26,432 nt of DNA from a virus, in the IMG/VR virus record IMGVR_UViG_3300034013_000713, positions 1 to 26,432 of that record. The stretch is one strand, 5' to 3'. The notes beneath the pieces are model-generated. The model was given only the letters and a program-made list of their open reading frames with translations, searched no databases and had not been told where the DNA came from. The position numbers and the translations under genes are program-made. Below are positions 8,184-14,428 of the stretch, in pieces. The first letter of the stretch is position 1. Every line of letters begins with the position of its first letter.

Positions 8184-8732
8184 GTGTACTGTAAAAAAAT
8201 TCATTTAACATGCGAACATCTTATAAAAGAATTTGCAATTTTAGATATAGAGAAAAAGATAGATACTTCAATTCCTGTAGATAGACAAATACAAATAAGA
8301 CACGAGCTCAACAATCAATTAAAGCATATAATTGATGCAGACCTAGCTAGGTATAATATACCTCCTGTTCGCTATTGTCTAAGTTATATTAGACCAAAGA
8401 ATAGTTTTCAAGGTATTCATATAGACGGTAATGAAGAAGGTATTATAAAATCTGCAATAAACATTCCGTTGAAAGGTTGTAAAAACAGTTACCAAATTTG
8501 GTATAAAGGAAAATACAGCACATCTCTTGTAATGTTATCCAACAACGTTTATCATGAAATTATGTGGCAAGAACCATATACAGAAGATTTTAAATTAGAA
8601 ATTGACAGCCCTCATCTATTAAGAGTAGATTGTCCGCATTCAGCACAATCAAATCAACTCGAAGATCGGTGGGTATTTACTATGAGATTTCACGGTAATC
8701 CAAATTTTGAAGATTTAGTTAGCAATGTCTGA
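8184..8732 (+). CDS. 2OG/Fe(II) oxygenase paralogue, GTG start
   Basis: Protein of 182 residues. His79-x-Asp81 (HID), distal His152 (PHS) and Arg162 form the oxygenase triad plus the co-substrate Arg. INIPLKGC at 92-99, just after HxD, is shared with the paralogues at 10012, 10579 and 11756. There is no ATG at the conserved N-terminus. The GTG at 8184 places the start where the paralogues begin (YCKKIHL against YYKKIEI), and the frame is closed by a stop at 8151. A late-type sequence, GTTAAATA (6/8), lies at 8145-8152. The gene overlaps the following GNAT-like gene by 8 nt. The substrate is unknown. Confidence 0.7.
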   Translation: MYCKKIHLTCEHLIKEFAILDIEKKIDTSIPVDRQIQIRHELNNQLKHIIDADLARYNIPPVRYCLSYIRPKNSFQGIHIDGNEEGIIKSAINIPLKGCKNSYQIWYKGKYSTSLVMLSNNVYHEIMWQEPYTEDFKLEIDSPHLLRVDCPHSAQSNQLEDRWVFTMRFHGNPNFEDLVSNV

Positions 8733-9333
8733 TCTAACACTTATTCGGTATGACGAGTTAGAGGATAAAAGTTTATTTTTTAAATTTTGTCAAGAGGCAT
8801 CAGAAGAAATTACTCAGCTAGCACACAGCAATATGTGGGTAGAAGATTGGCATACTAAATCTAACACACTAATACATCAAATATACAACAGGCATCGATA
8901 TTTTGAAACCAGTGGAGCGTTTCACTTAGCGATAAAAAATGAAACTATTGTAGCCTGTTCGGGAGTTTATAGAAGTGAATTCTCCAATGAAGTTGCCATA
9001 GGCGGATGTAGAACATGGGTTACAAAAGATTACCGACATTTAGGATTACCTAGAGAACTTTTTTTACCAATGCACAAACAATGGGCAATAGACAATAATT
9101 GTAAAGCTATTGCTATCACATTTAATGACTATAATAAAAATTTGATAGAAACATTTAAAAGAAAAAGATTAGGTGAAACTCGATCACCTAGACAATTACA
9201 TCATCTATTTTATAATAATTTTAATGTAATTGATTTTCCTCTTAATATTCAGTACACTAAACAATGGATAGCGTACGAACAACTTAACTTAAATTTTATG
9301 TTTGATTGGAATACTATTAGATGGAAAGACTGA
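8725..9333 (+). CDS. GNAT-like N-acetyltransferase
   Basis: Protein of 202 residues. The central part shows the GNAT core: a strand FHLAIKNETIVACSGVY at about residues 71-87, then GGCRTWVTKDYRHLGLPREL at about 93-112, where V-x-x-x-x-R-x-x-G resembles the acetyl-CoA-binding motif A, followed by a helix and ITFNDYNKNLIETFKRK, as in motif B. It would transfer an acetyl or acyl group to an amine. It is coupled to the preceding oxygenase by an 8-nt overlap and converges on the next oxygenase with only 12 nt between. The acceptor is unknown. Confidence 0.65.
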   Translation: MSDLTLIRYDELEDKSLFFKFCQEASEEITQLAHSNMWVEDWHTKSNTLIHQIYNRHRYFETSGAFHLAIKNETIVACSGVYRSEFSNEVAIGGCRTWVTKDYRHLGLPRELFLPMHKQWAIDNNCKAIAITFNDYNKNLIETFKRKRLGETRSPRQLHHLFYNNFNVIDFPLNIQYTKQWIAYEQLNLNFMFDWNTIRWKD

Positions 9334-9345
9334 ATTTAAAATCTA

Positions 9346-9966
9346 CTACCAACCTTGTGCTTTAACTTCGCTAACGACCTCTTTAAATGCTAGCTTGTAA
9401 CCTTTTAGAATTTCAGCGTATCGACTAGGACTTACATTTTTATAAATTCCGTCAAAATACTCAGGAACAGCAAATCTTTTATCTGGTGTAATGCTTAATA
9501 GATATCTATTTTCATTACTGAAATTAGTTACACAATGTTCCTCTTGTGTATTAAATACAAAATACGTACCAGGTGTGTAGGGAATATCCATAATTTCTGT
9601 ATTCATTTTTCGCACGTACGGTCTATTTGGTCGCCACATAACTTTAGTTGTTTCAAAACCATTTAGTGCTAAATTTATTGCGGTTTGTCTATTTCCTTGA
9701 TTATCGATATGCCATCGATAATGCCCCTTAGGGGGCATACATGTGAAGTTTAACCTCCATCCCTGATCTAGAAAAAATTTAATTACAGGATCTGATTCGA
9801 AATTACAAGCAGTCCTATTTGGTACATCTAAATAAAATGTATGCCAATCTAATCCCTCCCAGTCTTCTACACTTTGAACATATTCTAATAGTTGAGGTAA
9901 GATTGTACAGGGCTGATTAAGTGCATAATAATAATCATCAGGGTTTAATGTTATAGAAGGTAGCAT
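9346..9966 (-). CDS. 2OG/Fe(II) oxygenase paralogue
   Basis: I choose ATG 9966-9964 (MLPSITLN) because an AATAAATA octamer stands 20 nt upstream; an extended frame to 10065 would cross the neighbouring gene's start. The product is 206 residues with His86-x-Asp88 (HID), distal His144 (EEH) and Arg154 (ENRYLLSI). INLALNGF follows HxD in the position of the N-I-P-L-x-x-C segment of its relatives. The middle of the protein, with WHIDNQGNRQ and FNTQEEH, resembles aspartyl-hydroxylase-like and prolyl-hydroxylase-like phage proteins. It is divergent from the paralogue at 10012, with 45 nt between the starts. Confidence 0.75.
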   Translation of the reverse strand: MLPSITLNPDDYYYALNQPCTILPQLLEYVQSVEDWEGLDWHTFYLDVPNRTACNFESDPVIKFFLDQGWRLNFTCMPPKGHYRWHIDNQGNRQTAINLALNGFETTKVMWRPNRPYVRKMNTEIMDIPYTPGTYFVFNTQEEHCVTNFSNENRYLLSITPDKRFAVPEYFDGIYKNVSPSRYAEILKGYKLAFKEVVSEVKAQGW

Positions 9967-9986
9967 AATTTTTAAAGTTTGTAAAG

Positions 9987-9994
9987 TATTTATT
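9987..9994 (-). promoter_or_regulatory. T4-late-type promoter octamer
   Basis: The minus strand reads AATAAATA (7/8 to TATAAATA), 20 nt upstream of the ATG at 9966. It abuts the opposite-strand octamer at 9995-10002, making a back-to-back divergent pair. Confidence 0.5.
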
Positions 9995-10002
9995 ACTAAA
10001 TA
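9995..10002 (+). promoter_or_regulatory. Late-type promoter octamer
   Basis: The plus strand reads ACTAAATA (6/8), followed by TTT, 9 nt before the ATG at 10012. The same ACTAAATA occurs before the genes at 14147 and 24434, which suggests that ACTAAATA is an accepted variant in this phage. Confidence 0.45.
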
Positions 10003-10011
10003 TTTGGAAGT

Positions 10012-10590
10012 ATGCAAGAACTTTATAGATACATCCATATCCCCAACTTTGAAGAGATTCAACACGAATTAATTAAATCTATTAATTATGATTATGCATC
10101 TAAAGGCCTACATGCATGTACGTTCAGTGAAGAGCATATGACTGAACATTGTCCAAAATTAATGAGGTGGCTAAAGTCGAGGAGTAAAAGTCAAATTCGA
10201 TTACTTAGGTTTTATTTTACACCGGGGCATGCTGAGCTAGCTCCTCATGTTGATAGTTCATTCATTACAGTACCGTTTGGATTAAATATTCCTGTATTAA
10301 ATTGTCATAATACAAAAATGTTATGGTATCATTGTCCAAAAGAAAATCTAGTCATGGGTGCCGTACAAAGCAGTTACCTGCATGGTCTAACTCCTATAGA
10401 CAATTCTAAATTAGAAATTATCGAAGACCTTGAGATAACAAAGCCTTGTTTTGTTAAAGGTGATGTCATGCATGGTGTTAAAAATTTTAATGATGATATA
10501 AGGATAATGTTTACCGTGCGATGGGGACTACATCCTATTAAATTTAGAAATATTGAAGATGTAGTGGATACTACAGATTTATTCGTCTGA
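10012..10590 (+). CDS. 2OG/Fe(II) oxygenase paralogue
   Basis: Protein of 192 residues. His79-x-Asp81 (HVD), distal His154 (MHG) and Arg164 are in place; LNIPVLNC at 91-98 is the segment shared with the sister genes. The N-terminus (LYRYIHIPNFEEIQHEL) aligns by eye with MKYYKKIEIENLEVIQKKV of the next gene and MRCFYKLKINNLESIQAHA of the gene at 12307, strong evidence that these three came from duplication. It overlaps the convergent gene at 10579 by 12 nt. The target is unknown; hydroxylation of a protein or nucleotide is possible. Confidence 0.78.
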   Translation: MQELYRYIHIPNFEEIQHELIKSINYDYASKGLHACTFSEEHMTEHCPKLMRWLKSRSKSQIRLLRFYFTPGHAELAPHVDSSFITVPFGLNIPVLNCHNTKMLWYHCPKENLVMGAVQSSYLHGLTPIDNSKLEIIEDLEITKPCFVKGDVMHGVKNFNDDIRIMFTVRWGLHPIKFRNIEDVVDTTDLFV

Positions 10591-11142
10591 CGAAAAATAT
10601 TGATAGAATGGATCAGGATCGCAGCCAATTGACAATGCTATTCTAGGTCTCGAAGTTTCATTCATAAAAACCCTATGTGGTATATAAGTTTTAAGAATTA
10701 ACGGCTGTGTTAATTCGTATGCGTCTACTTCAATACATTCAAGTGGATTTATAATTGCATCTACCTTAAACGTTTTATTATTTGCCATGGTCCTAATTTC
10801 TTCTACTACCTTTTCACCTGTATAAAATTTAGTAAATGTTCCGTTGCAATTTAAAATAGGAATGTTAATTCTAGCTTTCCAGGGCGTAATATCAGTATGT
10901 ATAGCAGAATGTGTATTATCATACATTATATGAATTGACGCAAAAATGCAGGATAAATTCAATTTGCCGAAAGACTCAGAAAGTTCTGGGCATGCCGCCA
11001 ACAAACTCGGAACATCGAGATGGTTCCAAGATGACTCAACTTTTCTAAAATATATAGTGGGGTGTTTAAATTTAATAAATTGTAAAACTTTTTTCTGTAT
11101 TACCTCTAAGTTTTCAATTTCTATTTTTTTATAATATTTCAT
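10579..11142 (-). CDS. 2OG/Fe(II) oxygenase paralogue
   Basis: The start is taken at ATG 11142-11140, not at the TTG one codon upstream, because GATAAATA lies exactly 5 nt before this ATG. The product is 187 residues. His82-x-Asp84 (HTD), distal His156 (PHR) and Arg167 form the predicted iron and co-substrate site; INIPILNC at 92-99 is the family segment. The distal strand ends RIALSIG, like VSICIRI and IMFTVRW in the sisters. It is convergent with the gene at 10012 and divergent from that at 11209. Confidence 0.78.
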   Translation of the reverse strand: MKYYKKIEIENLEVIQKKVLQFIKFKHPTIYFRKVESSWNHLDVPSLLAACPELSESFGKLNLSCIFASIHIMYDNTHSAIHTDITPWKARINIPILNCNGTFTKFYTGEKVVEEIRTMANNKTFKVDAIINPLECIEVDAYELTQPLILKTYIPHRVFMNETSRPRIALSIGCDPDPFYQYFSSDE

Positions 11143-11147
11143 CAAAA

Positions 11148-11155
11148 TATTTATC
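11148..11155 (-). promoter_or_regulatory. Late-type promoter octamer, 5 nt before ATG
   Basis: The minus strand reads GATAAATA (7/8), followed by TTTTG and then ATG at 11142. No Shine-Dalgarno site fits between, so a leaderless mRNA is predicted. Confidence 0.5.
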
Positions 11156-11195
11156 TGCTCTTATTACTCCTAGAAAGCTCGATTAATAATTAGGT

Positions 11196-11203
11196 GGTAA
11201 ATA
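11196..11203 (+). promoter_or_regulatory. Late-type promoter octamer, 5 nt before ATG
   Basis: The plus strand reads GGTAAATA (6/8), followed by TTTGA and ATG at 11209. AGGTGG at 11192-11197 overlaps it and could be a Shine-Dalgarno site if transcription starts further upstream, so this copy is ambiguous. Confidence 0.35.
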
Positions 11204-11208
11204 TTTGA

Positions 11209-11748
11209 ATGAGCGATTATTTTAAAAAACTGTCATTTCCTGTACCGTTTCTTAGCGAATCTTTTGTATGCGAAAAACAATGGAAATTAGGTACTGCTCA
11301 TATAACAGAAATATTAAGTCCAGATATGCTAGAACTGTTAAAGAAAATTGATGATTTTCGACTAAACGGCCTAATAATTTATTATAGTGGGGAAAGCACG
11401 TCTTCCCCGATTCATATAGACAACTATAACGTTTACGATCAAACAAATTTAAATTTTTATATAAATGCAAATGATAGTCTAGTTAACTGGTACAGATCAA
11501 TTAATAAGTATCCAGGACTACCGAAACACAATGGTGTAGCTTGGAAAAGAGACTACGAAATTGATAAAATGCAGTTAATCGAATCCGTAAACTTACAAGG
11601 GGCGTGTTTATTTCAAAGCGGTGTTCCTCATAACGTATCAAATATAACGTCACCTCGATGGTGTGTTAGTATAAAAGTATCATTACACAATTCGAAATAT
11701 TTCAAATGGCAGGATGCATTAAGTAGATTTGAAAAATTTATTATGTAG
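11209..11748 (+). CDS. 2OG/Fe(II) oxygenase-like protein
   Basis: Protein of 179 residues with His69-x-Asp71 (HID), distal His141 (PHN) and Arg150 followed by the strand WCVSIKV. The segment after HxD (LNFYINAND) departs from the N-I-P-L-x-x-C pattern and the N-terminus differs, so it is a more distant relative of the neighbours. SPIHID is nearly identical to SPIHVD of the gene at 12307. It is convergent with that gene, leaving 7 nt between the stops. The substrate is unknown. Confidence 0.72.
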   Translation: MSDYFKKLSFPVPFLSESFVCEKQWKLGTAHITEILSPDMLELLKKIDDFRLNGLIIYYSGESTSSPIHIDNYNVYDQTNLNFYINANDSLVNWYRSINKYPGLPKHNGVAWKRDYEIDKMQLIESVNLQGACLFQSGVPHNVSNITSPRWCVSIKVSLHNSKYFKWQDALSRFEKFIM

Positions 11749-11755
11749 AAATTCG

Positions 11756-12307
11756 TTATTTTAAATCCCATTCTGACAGAGCGGCTTCTATGTCAAATGT
11801 AGATTTTATTCTTATACATATAGAAACTCTTGTTGTAAAAGTAAGATTAGATATGCTGTGAGGAACTGACACATTCATTAAAAATGGATCAGATAATCGA
11901 AGAGAATCTAGTAGTGTGCAAGAGTTTGGATCAAAGATACTGTATTCTATATCACTGTTTGGACTTTTTTTCTTAACAGGAACCTCATTAGATTGATAAA
12001 AATTAGTTCGAGTATATCTGCAATTTTTTAAAGGTATATTTAAACTCCAATTATAGTCATTATCCCCGTCGACATGAATAGGGCTTATGCCTCCTGAATT
12101 GAGAACAAAAAGAGCAACATTATGTATATAATTTGTCAACCCGTATTGATTTAACGCACATAAGAGATCTTGATCATCTAAAAAATTATATTCTGGATAA
12201 AATAATCTAGTTGGCATCAAATTAAGATCTTCTTCAGATATTTTAGATAATGCGTGTGCCTGTATAGATTCTAGATTATTAATTTTTAATTTATAGAAAC
12301 ATCTCAT
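11756..12307 (-). CDS. 2OG/Fe(II) oxygenase paralogue
   Basis: Protein of 183 residues. His78-x-Asp80 (HVD), distal His150 (PHS) and Arg160 are present, with LNIPLKNC at 89-96 matching INIPLKGC of the 8184 gene. The N-terminus aligns with the 10012 and 10579 products. AATAAATA ends 5 nt before the ATG and no Shine-Dalgarno site is seen. It is the last of the alternating-strand run of oxygenases and the last AT-rich gene before the more GC-balanced early region. Confidence 0.78.
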   Translation of the reverse strand: MRCFYKLKINNLESIQAHALSKISEEDLNLMPTRLFYPEYNFLDDQDLLCALNQYGLTNYIHNVALFVLNSGGISPIHVDGDNDYNWSLNIPLKNCRYTRTNFYQSNEVPVKKKSPNSDIEYSIFDPNSCTLLDSLRLSDPFLMNVSVPHSISNLTFTTRVSICIRIKSTFDIEAALSEWDLK

Positions 12308-12312
12308 AATTA

Positions 12313-12320
12313 TATTTATT
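12313..12320 (-). promoter_or_regulatory. Late-type promoter octamer, 5 nt before ATG
   Basis: The minus strand reads AATAAATA (7/8), then TAATT and ATG at 12307. Confidence 0.5.
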
Positions 12321-12343
12321 TCTAAAATTAGAGGGTATAAAAT

Positions 12344-12556
12344 TCAAATTTTACCTTTTTGTTTCCGAGCAAGATGTAATCGTCTTTCTAATTCTTCTGC
12401 AACTGTCCAGTCAGTAGTTGCCAGTCTAGCTAACCAGCCTACCATCAAACCCTTTTGAGCTGCCAGTGTTTCGCCCGTTGTGGGATAAACATAATGATCC
12501 AGCAACTCAAATATATCGTCAGCTTTTTTTTCTAGGCGAGTTTTTTGGGTGGACAT
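12344..12556 (-). CDS. Hypothetical small charged protein
   Basis: I take the start at ATG 12556-12554 (MSTQKTRLEKK), giving 70 residues; the longer frame to 12667 would run through the divergent sigma70 promoter and into the next gene. The protein is rich in Lys, Arg and Glu at both ends, with a helical middle (GLMVGWLARLATTDWTVAEELERRL). I do not recognise a family. AGTAAATA (6/8) lies exactly 5 nt before the ATG. Its composition resembles the genes to its right rather than the AT-rich genes to its left, so the compositional border falls at about 12.33 kb. Confidence 0.6.
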   Translation of the reverse strand: MSTQKTRLEKKADDIFELLDHYVYPTTGETLAAQKGLMVGWLARLATTDWTVAEELERRLHLARKQKGKI

Positions 12557-12561
12557 AACAT

Positions 12562-12569
12562 TATTTACT
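12562..12569 (-). promoter_or_regulatory. Late-type octamer, 5 nt before ATG (weak)
   Basis: The minus strand reads AGTAAATA (6/8), then ATGTT and ATG at 12556. It is back to back with the sigma70 promoter that begins at 12573 on the other strand. Confidence 0.35.
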
Positions 12570-12572
12570 GGC

Positions 12573-12601
12573 TTGACAAAATGGTAAAGTGATGCTATAA
12601 T
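12573..12601 (+). promoter_or_regulatory. Consensus sigma70 promoter
   Basis: TTGACA at 12573-12578, a 17-bp spacer, and TATAAT at 12596-12601, preceded by TGC (extended -10). Both hexamers are perfect. AGGAGA at 12614-12619 then serves the ATG at 12625. This should drive the phosphatase and kinase genes early after infection. Spacer bases ATGGTAAA and ATGC recur at the same positions in the promoter at 14374. Confidence 0.85.
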
Positions 12602-12624
12602 TATATAATGCGCAGGAGAATAAA

Positions 12625-13092
12625 ATGCCATGGATTGAAAACGTAGCGGCCGCTGATATACCCACAAGGTTTCATCATGAGGCAGGTGAGAACAGTATGC
12701 TGATCAGCATTGTTGATCCGGCCAGCTGGCGCCCTGTGCCTGCTCACAAGTTTAAAGAGCAACACAACTTTGAGTTTTTGGACGTAGAGGCCAAGGACGA
12801 AGTGTTGGAAGAAGCAATGAAATGTAGTCAAGAGCAGGCTAACGAGCTTGTTCGACTGTTGCAACACGCAAAGGACAACCGTATGAATGTAGTTGTTCAC
12901 TGCTATGCGGGTATTTGCCGCAGTGGTGCAGTTTGCGAAGTTGGTGTTATGATGGGCTTTGAAGACACAGGTAGATTCCGTAGCCCCAACCTATTGGTCA
13001 AGCATCGCATGATGAAGGCTTTGGGTTGGACATATGATGAAGATGAAAAGCCAAACATAGACGATTGGCGAACTTTTAGGAGTGTAGATTAA
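12625..13092 (+). CDS. Protein tyrosine phosphatase-like protein
   Basis: Protein of 155 residues. VVVHCYAGICRSGAV at about 89-103 contains His92-Cys93-x5-Arg99-Ser100, the complete HCx5R(S/T) phosphate-binding loop of cysteine-based protein phosphatases. An upstream Asp that could act as general acid lies among residues 53-59. The size fits the small dual-specificity-like phosphatases annotated in phages and bacteria. Candidate substrates are phosphoproteins, phosphoinositol-like molecules or RNA 5' ends; the sequence does not decide. It directly abuts the kinase gene (stop TAA then ATG), so the two are co-transcribed from the promoter at 12573. Confidence 0.8.
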   Translation: MPWIENVAAADIPTRFHHEAGENSMLISIVDPASWRPVPAHKFKEQHNFEFLDVEAKDEVLEEAMKCSQEQANELVRLLQHAKDNRMNVVVHCYAGICRSGAVCEVGVMMGFEDTGRFRSPNLLVKHRMMKALGWTYDEDEKPNIDDWRTFRSVD

Positions 13093-13557
13093 ATGGCAAA
13101 ATGTTATCAATTGATTGGAGTGCCTGGTTCAGGTAAAAGTACTTGGGTGGCTGAACAAGACTGGGCGTTGACCTGCTCTTGTATTAGCACAGACAAGTGG
13201 GTTGAAATCTACGCAAAGGAAGTAGGACGCACCTACAGCGAAGTGTTTGTAGACTTTATGCCCACTGCTGTAGACCTTATGGCCAAGGAAGTTGTTGCGG
13301 CTCGTGAAATGAATCGAGATATTATCTGGGATCAAACTAGTACTACTCTTGCAAGTCGTACTCGCAAGTTTAACATGTTACCTGACTATGAGCATATTGC
13401 AATAGTGTTTAAGACACCTGAACACAAAGAACTTATGCGCCGATTGATGAGCCGCCCTGGCAAAGAGATTCCGGATCATGTTATTGCCAGCATGATTGCC
13501 AGTTGGGAAGAGCCCACTGAGGAAGAAGGGTTTAAAGAAATTTGGTATGCCAGTTGA
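13093..13557 (+). CDS. P-loop nucleotide/polynucleotide kinase-like protein
   Basis: Protein of 154 residues. GVPGSGKST at 9-17 is the Walker A motif; CISTDKW at about 30-36 and the paired IIWDQTSTTLASRTRK at about 107-122 match the layout of the 5'-kinase domain of T4 polynucleotide kinase (P-loop, catalytic Asp strand, D-x-T-x-x-x-x-x-x-R segment). The 3'-phosphatase domain of T4 Pnk is absent. Likely reactions are phosphorylation of a 5'-OH nucleic-acid end or a small nucleotide. The TGA stop lies inside the -35 box of the next promoter. Confidence 0.75.
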   Translation: MAKCYQLIGVPGSGKSTWVAEQDWALTCSCISTDKWVEIYAKEVGRTYSEVFVDFMPTAVDLMAKEVVAAREMNRDIIWDQTSTTLASRTRKFNMLPDYEHIAIVFKTPEHKELMRRLMSRPGKEIPDHVIASMIASWEEPTEEEGFKEIWYAS

Positions 13558-13582
13558 CGGTATAGGTCACTGGCTGTATAAT
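13554..13582 (+). promoter_or_regulatory. Sigma70 promoter
   Basis: TTGACG at 13554-13559, a 17-bp spacer and TATAAT at 13577-13582 give 11 of 12 consensus bases. AGGAAA at 13583-13588 precedes the ATG at 13593, so the leader is very short, a few bases only. Confidence 0.75.
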
Positions 13583-13592
13583 AGGAAATAAT

Positions 13593-14138
13593 ATGAAAAC
13601 TTGGATTACTTCGGATCTCCATTTCGGGCACAAGAACATTATGAAGTTCTGTCCGCAAACACGGGCACGATTTCGTGACGATGTTGCTTATATGAATAAC
13701 GCAATGGCGGAAGAATGGAACGACAAAGTAGAGCCGGGTGATTTAGTCTACATCTTAGGCGATGTAGCGTTTATGTCAGGAAGTGATGCTGGACGAATGA
13801 TGAATCGGTTGAACGGAGATAAGATCCTTGTAGAAGGCAACCATGACCGCAAGACCCTAATGGATGTAACATTCCGCGATGCATTTGTTGAAGTACATAA
13901 GTATTTGGATATCACCTATGATGGCCACAAGTGCGTGATGTTTCACTATCCTATCTATGAATGGGATCAGATGCATCGTGGTTCTCTGCACTTTCACGGT
14001 CACTTGCACGGTGGCACTACAGGCATGGAAAAATATCGTTGCATGGATGTGGGTATGGACTCAACTGGGGAAATTGTAATCTCCATGGATCGGGCAGTTC
14101 GTATGATTAAAGATAACGAAATTAAAGGGCATCACTAA
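13593..14138 (+). CDS. Calcineurin-like metallophosphoesterase
   Basis: Protein of 181 residues carrying the metallophosphoesterase motifs in order: D-x-H at 8-10 (SDLHFGH), GD at 56-57 (LGDVAF), GNHD at 82-85, His118 (FHYP) and GHLHG at 136-140. These bind two metal ions and hydrolyse phosphoesters. Its size and motif spacing fit the small phage and bacterial phosphoesterases near the YfcE type, acting on phosphodiesters or nucleotides. It has its own promoter. The stop TAA sits inside the late-type octamer of the next gene. Confidence 0.88.
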   Translation: MKTWITSDLHFGHKNIMKFCPQTRARFRDDVAYMNNAMAEEWNDKVEPGDLVYILGDVAFMSGSDAGRMMNRLNGDKILVEGNHDRKTLMDVTFRDAFVEVHKYLDITYDGHKCVMFHYPIYEWDQMHRGSLHFHGHLHGGTTGMEKYRCMDVGMDSTGEIVISMDRAVRMIKDNEIKGHH

Positions 14139-14141
14139 ATA
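14134..14141 (+). promoter_or_regulatory. Late-type promoter octamer, 5 nt before ATG
   Basis: The plus strand reads ACTAAATA (6/8), then TTTGC and ATG at 14147. The sequence ACTAAATATTTG is identical to that before the gene at 10012. Confidence 0.4.
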
Positions 14142-14146
14142 TTTGC

Positions 14147-14377
14147 ATGTTCAACAAATTTGTTAAAATGTTCAAAGAGCCCGAACAGGGCACAGTGAAG
14201 CTCAGTTTCATAGCGTTAAACGAAAACGATGAACCCTATGAGGACGTTGCTACTATGCCTTACCATGACGAGTACATTCAGGCGGACATAGAAGCCAAGT
14301 TCAAAAAGTTCATGCTACTGCGTAAGCATTTAGTAGTAGAAATTACCATCCTGGAAGTGGTTAAAACTTCCGGTTGA
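14147..14377 (+). CDS. Hypothetical small protein
   Basis: Protein of 76 residues (MFNKFVKMFKEPEQG...). It has a short basic N-terminus, an acidic middle, and a C-terminal strand LVVEITILEVV. I do not recognise a family. No Shine-Dalgarno site is visible, and a late-type octamer ends 5 nt before the ATG, so it may be expressed late on a leaderless mRNA or by read-through from 13554. Its TGA stop lies in the -35 box of the next promoter. Confidence 0.65.
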   Translation: MFNKFVKMFKEPEQGTVKLSFIALNENDEPYEDVATMPYHDEYIQADIEAKFKKFMLLRKHLVVEITILEVVKTSG

Positions 14378-14402
14378 CAGCATGGTAAATCCATGCTATA
14401 AT
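14374..14402 (+). promoter_or_regulatory. Consensus sigma70 promoter with an inverted repeat in the spacer
   Basis: TTGACA at 14374-14379 and TATAAT at 14397-14402 with 17 bp between, both hexamers perfect, with TGC as extended -10. The whole spacer is a perfect inverted repeat: GCATGG (14380-14385), TAAAT, CCATGC (14391-14396), the form expected of an operator. AAGGAG at 14417-14422 serves the ATG at 14429. Confidence 0.85.
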
Positions 14403-14428
14403 ATATACTTATTAACAAGGAGAGCAGC

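Noticed and set aside
8154-8184. ATA or ATC start upstream of GTG for the oxygenase at 8184
   Set aside because: ATA at 8157 is in frame and close to a late-type octamer, but such starts are very rare and the GTG fits the N-termini of the paralogues.
12340-12360. AT-only hairpin between 12307 and 12344 as a terminator
   Set aside because: The possible stem is short, has no GC pairs and no convincing T run on either strand.
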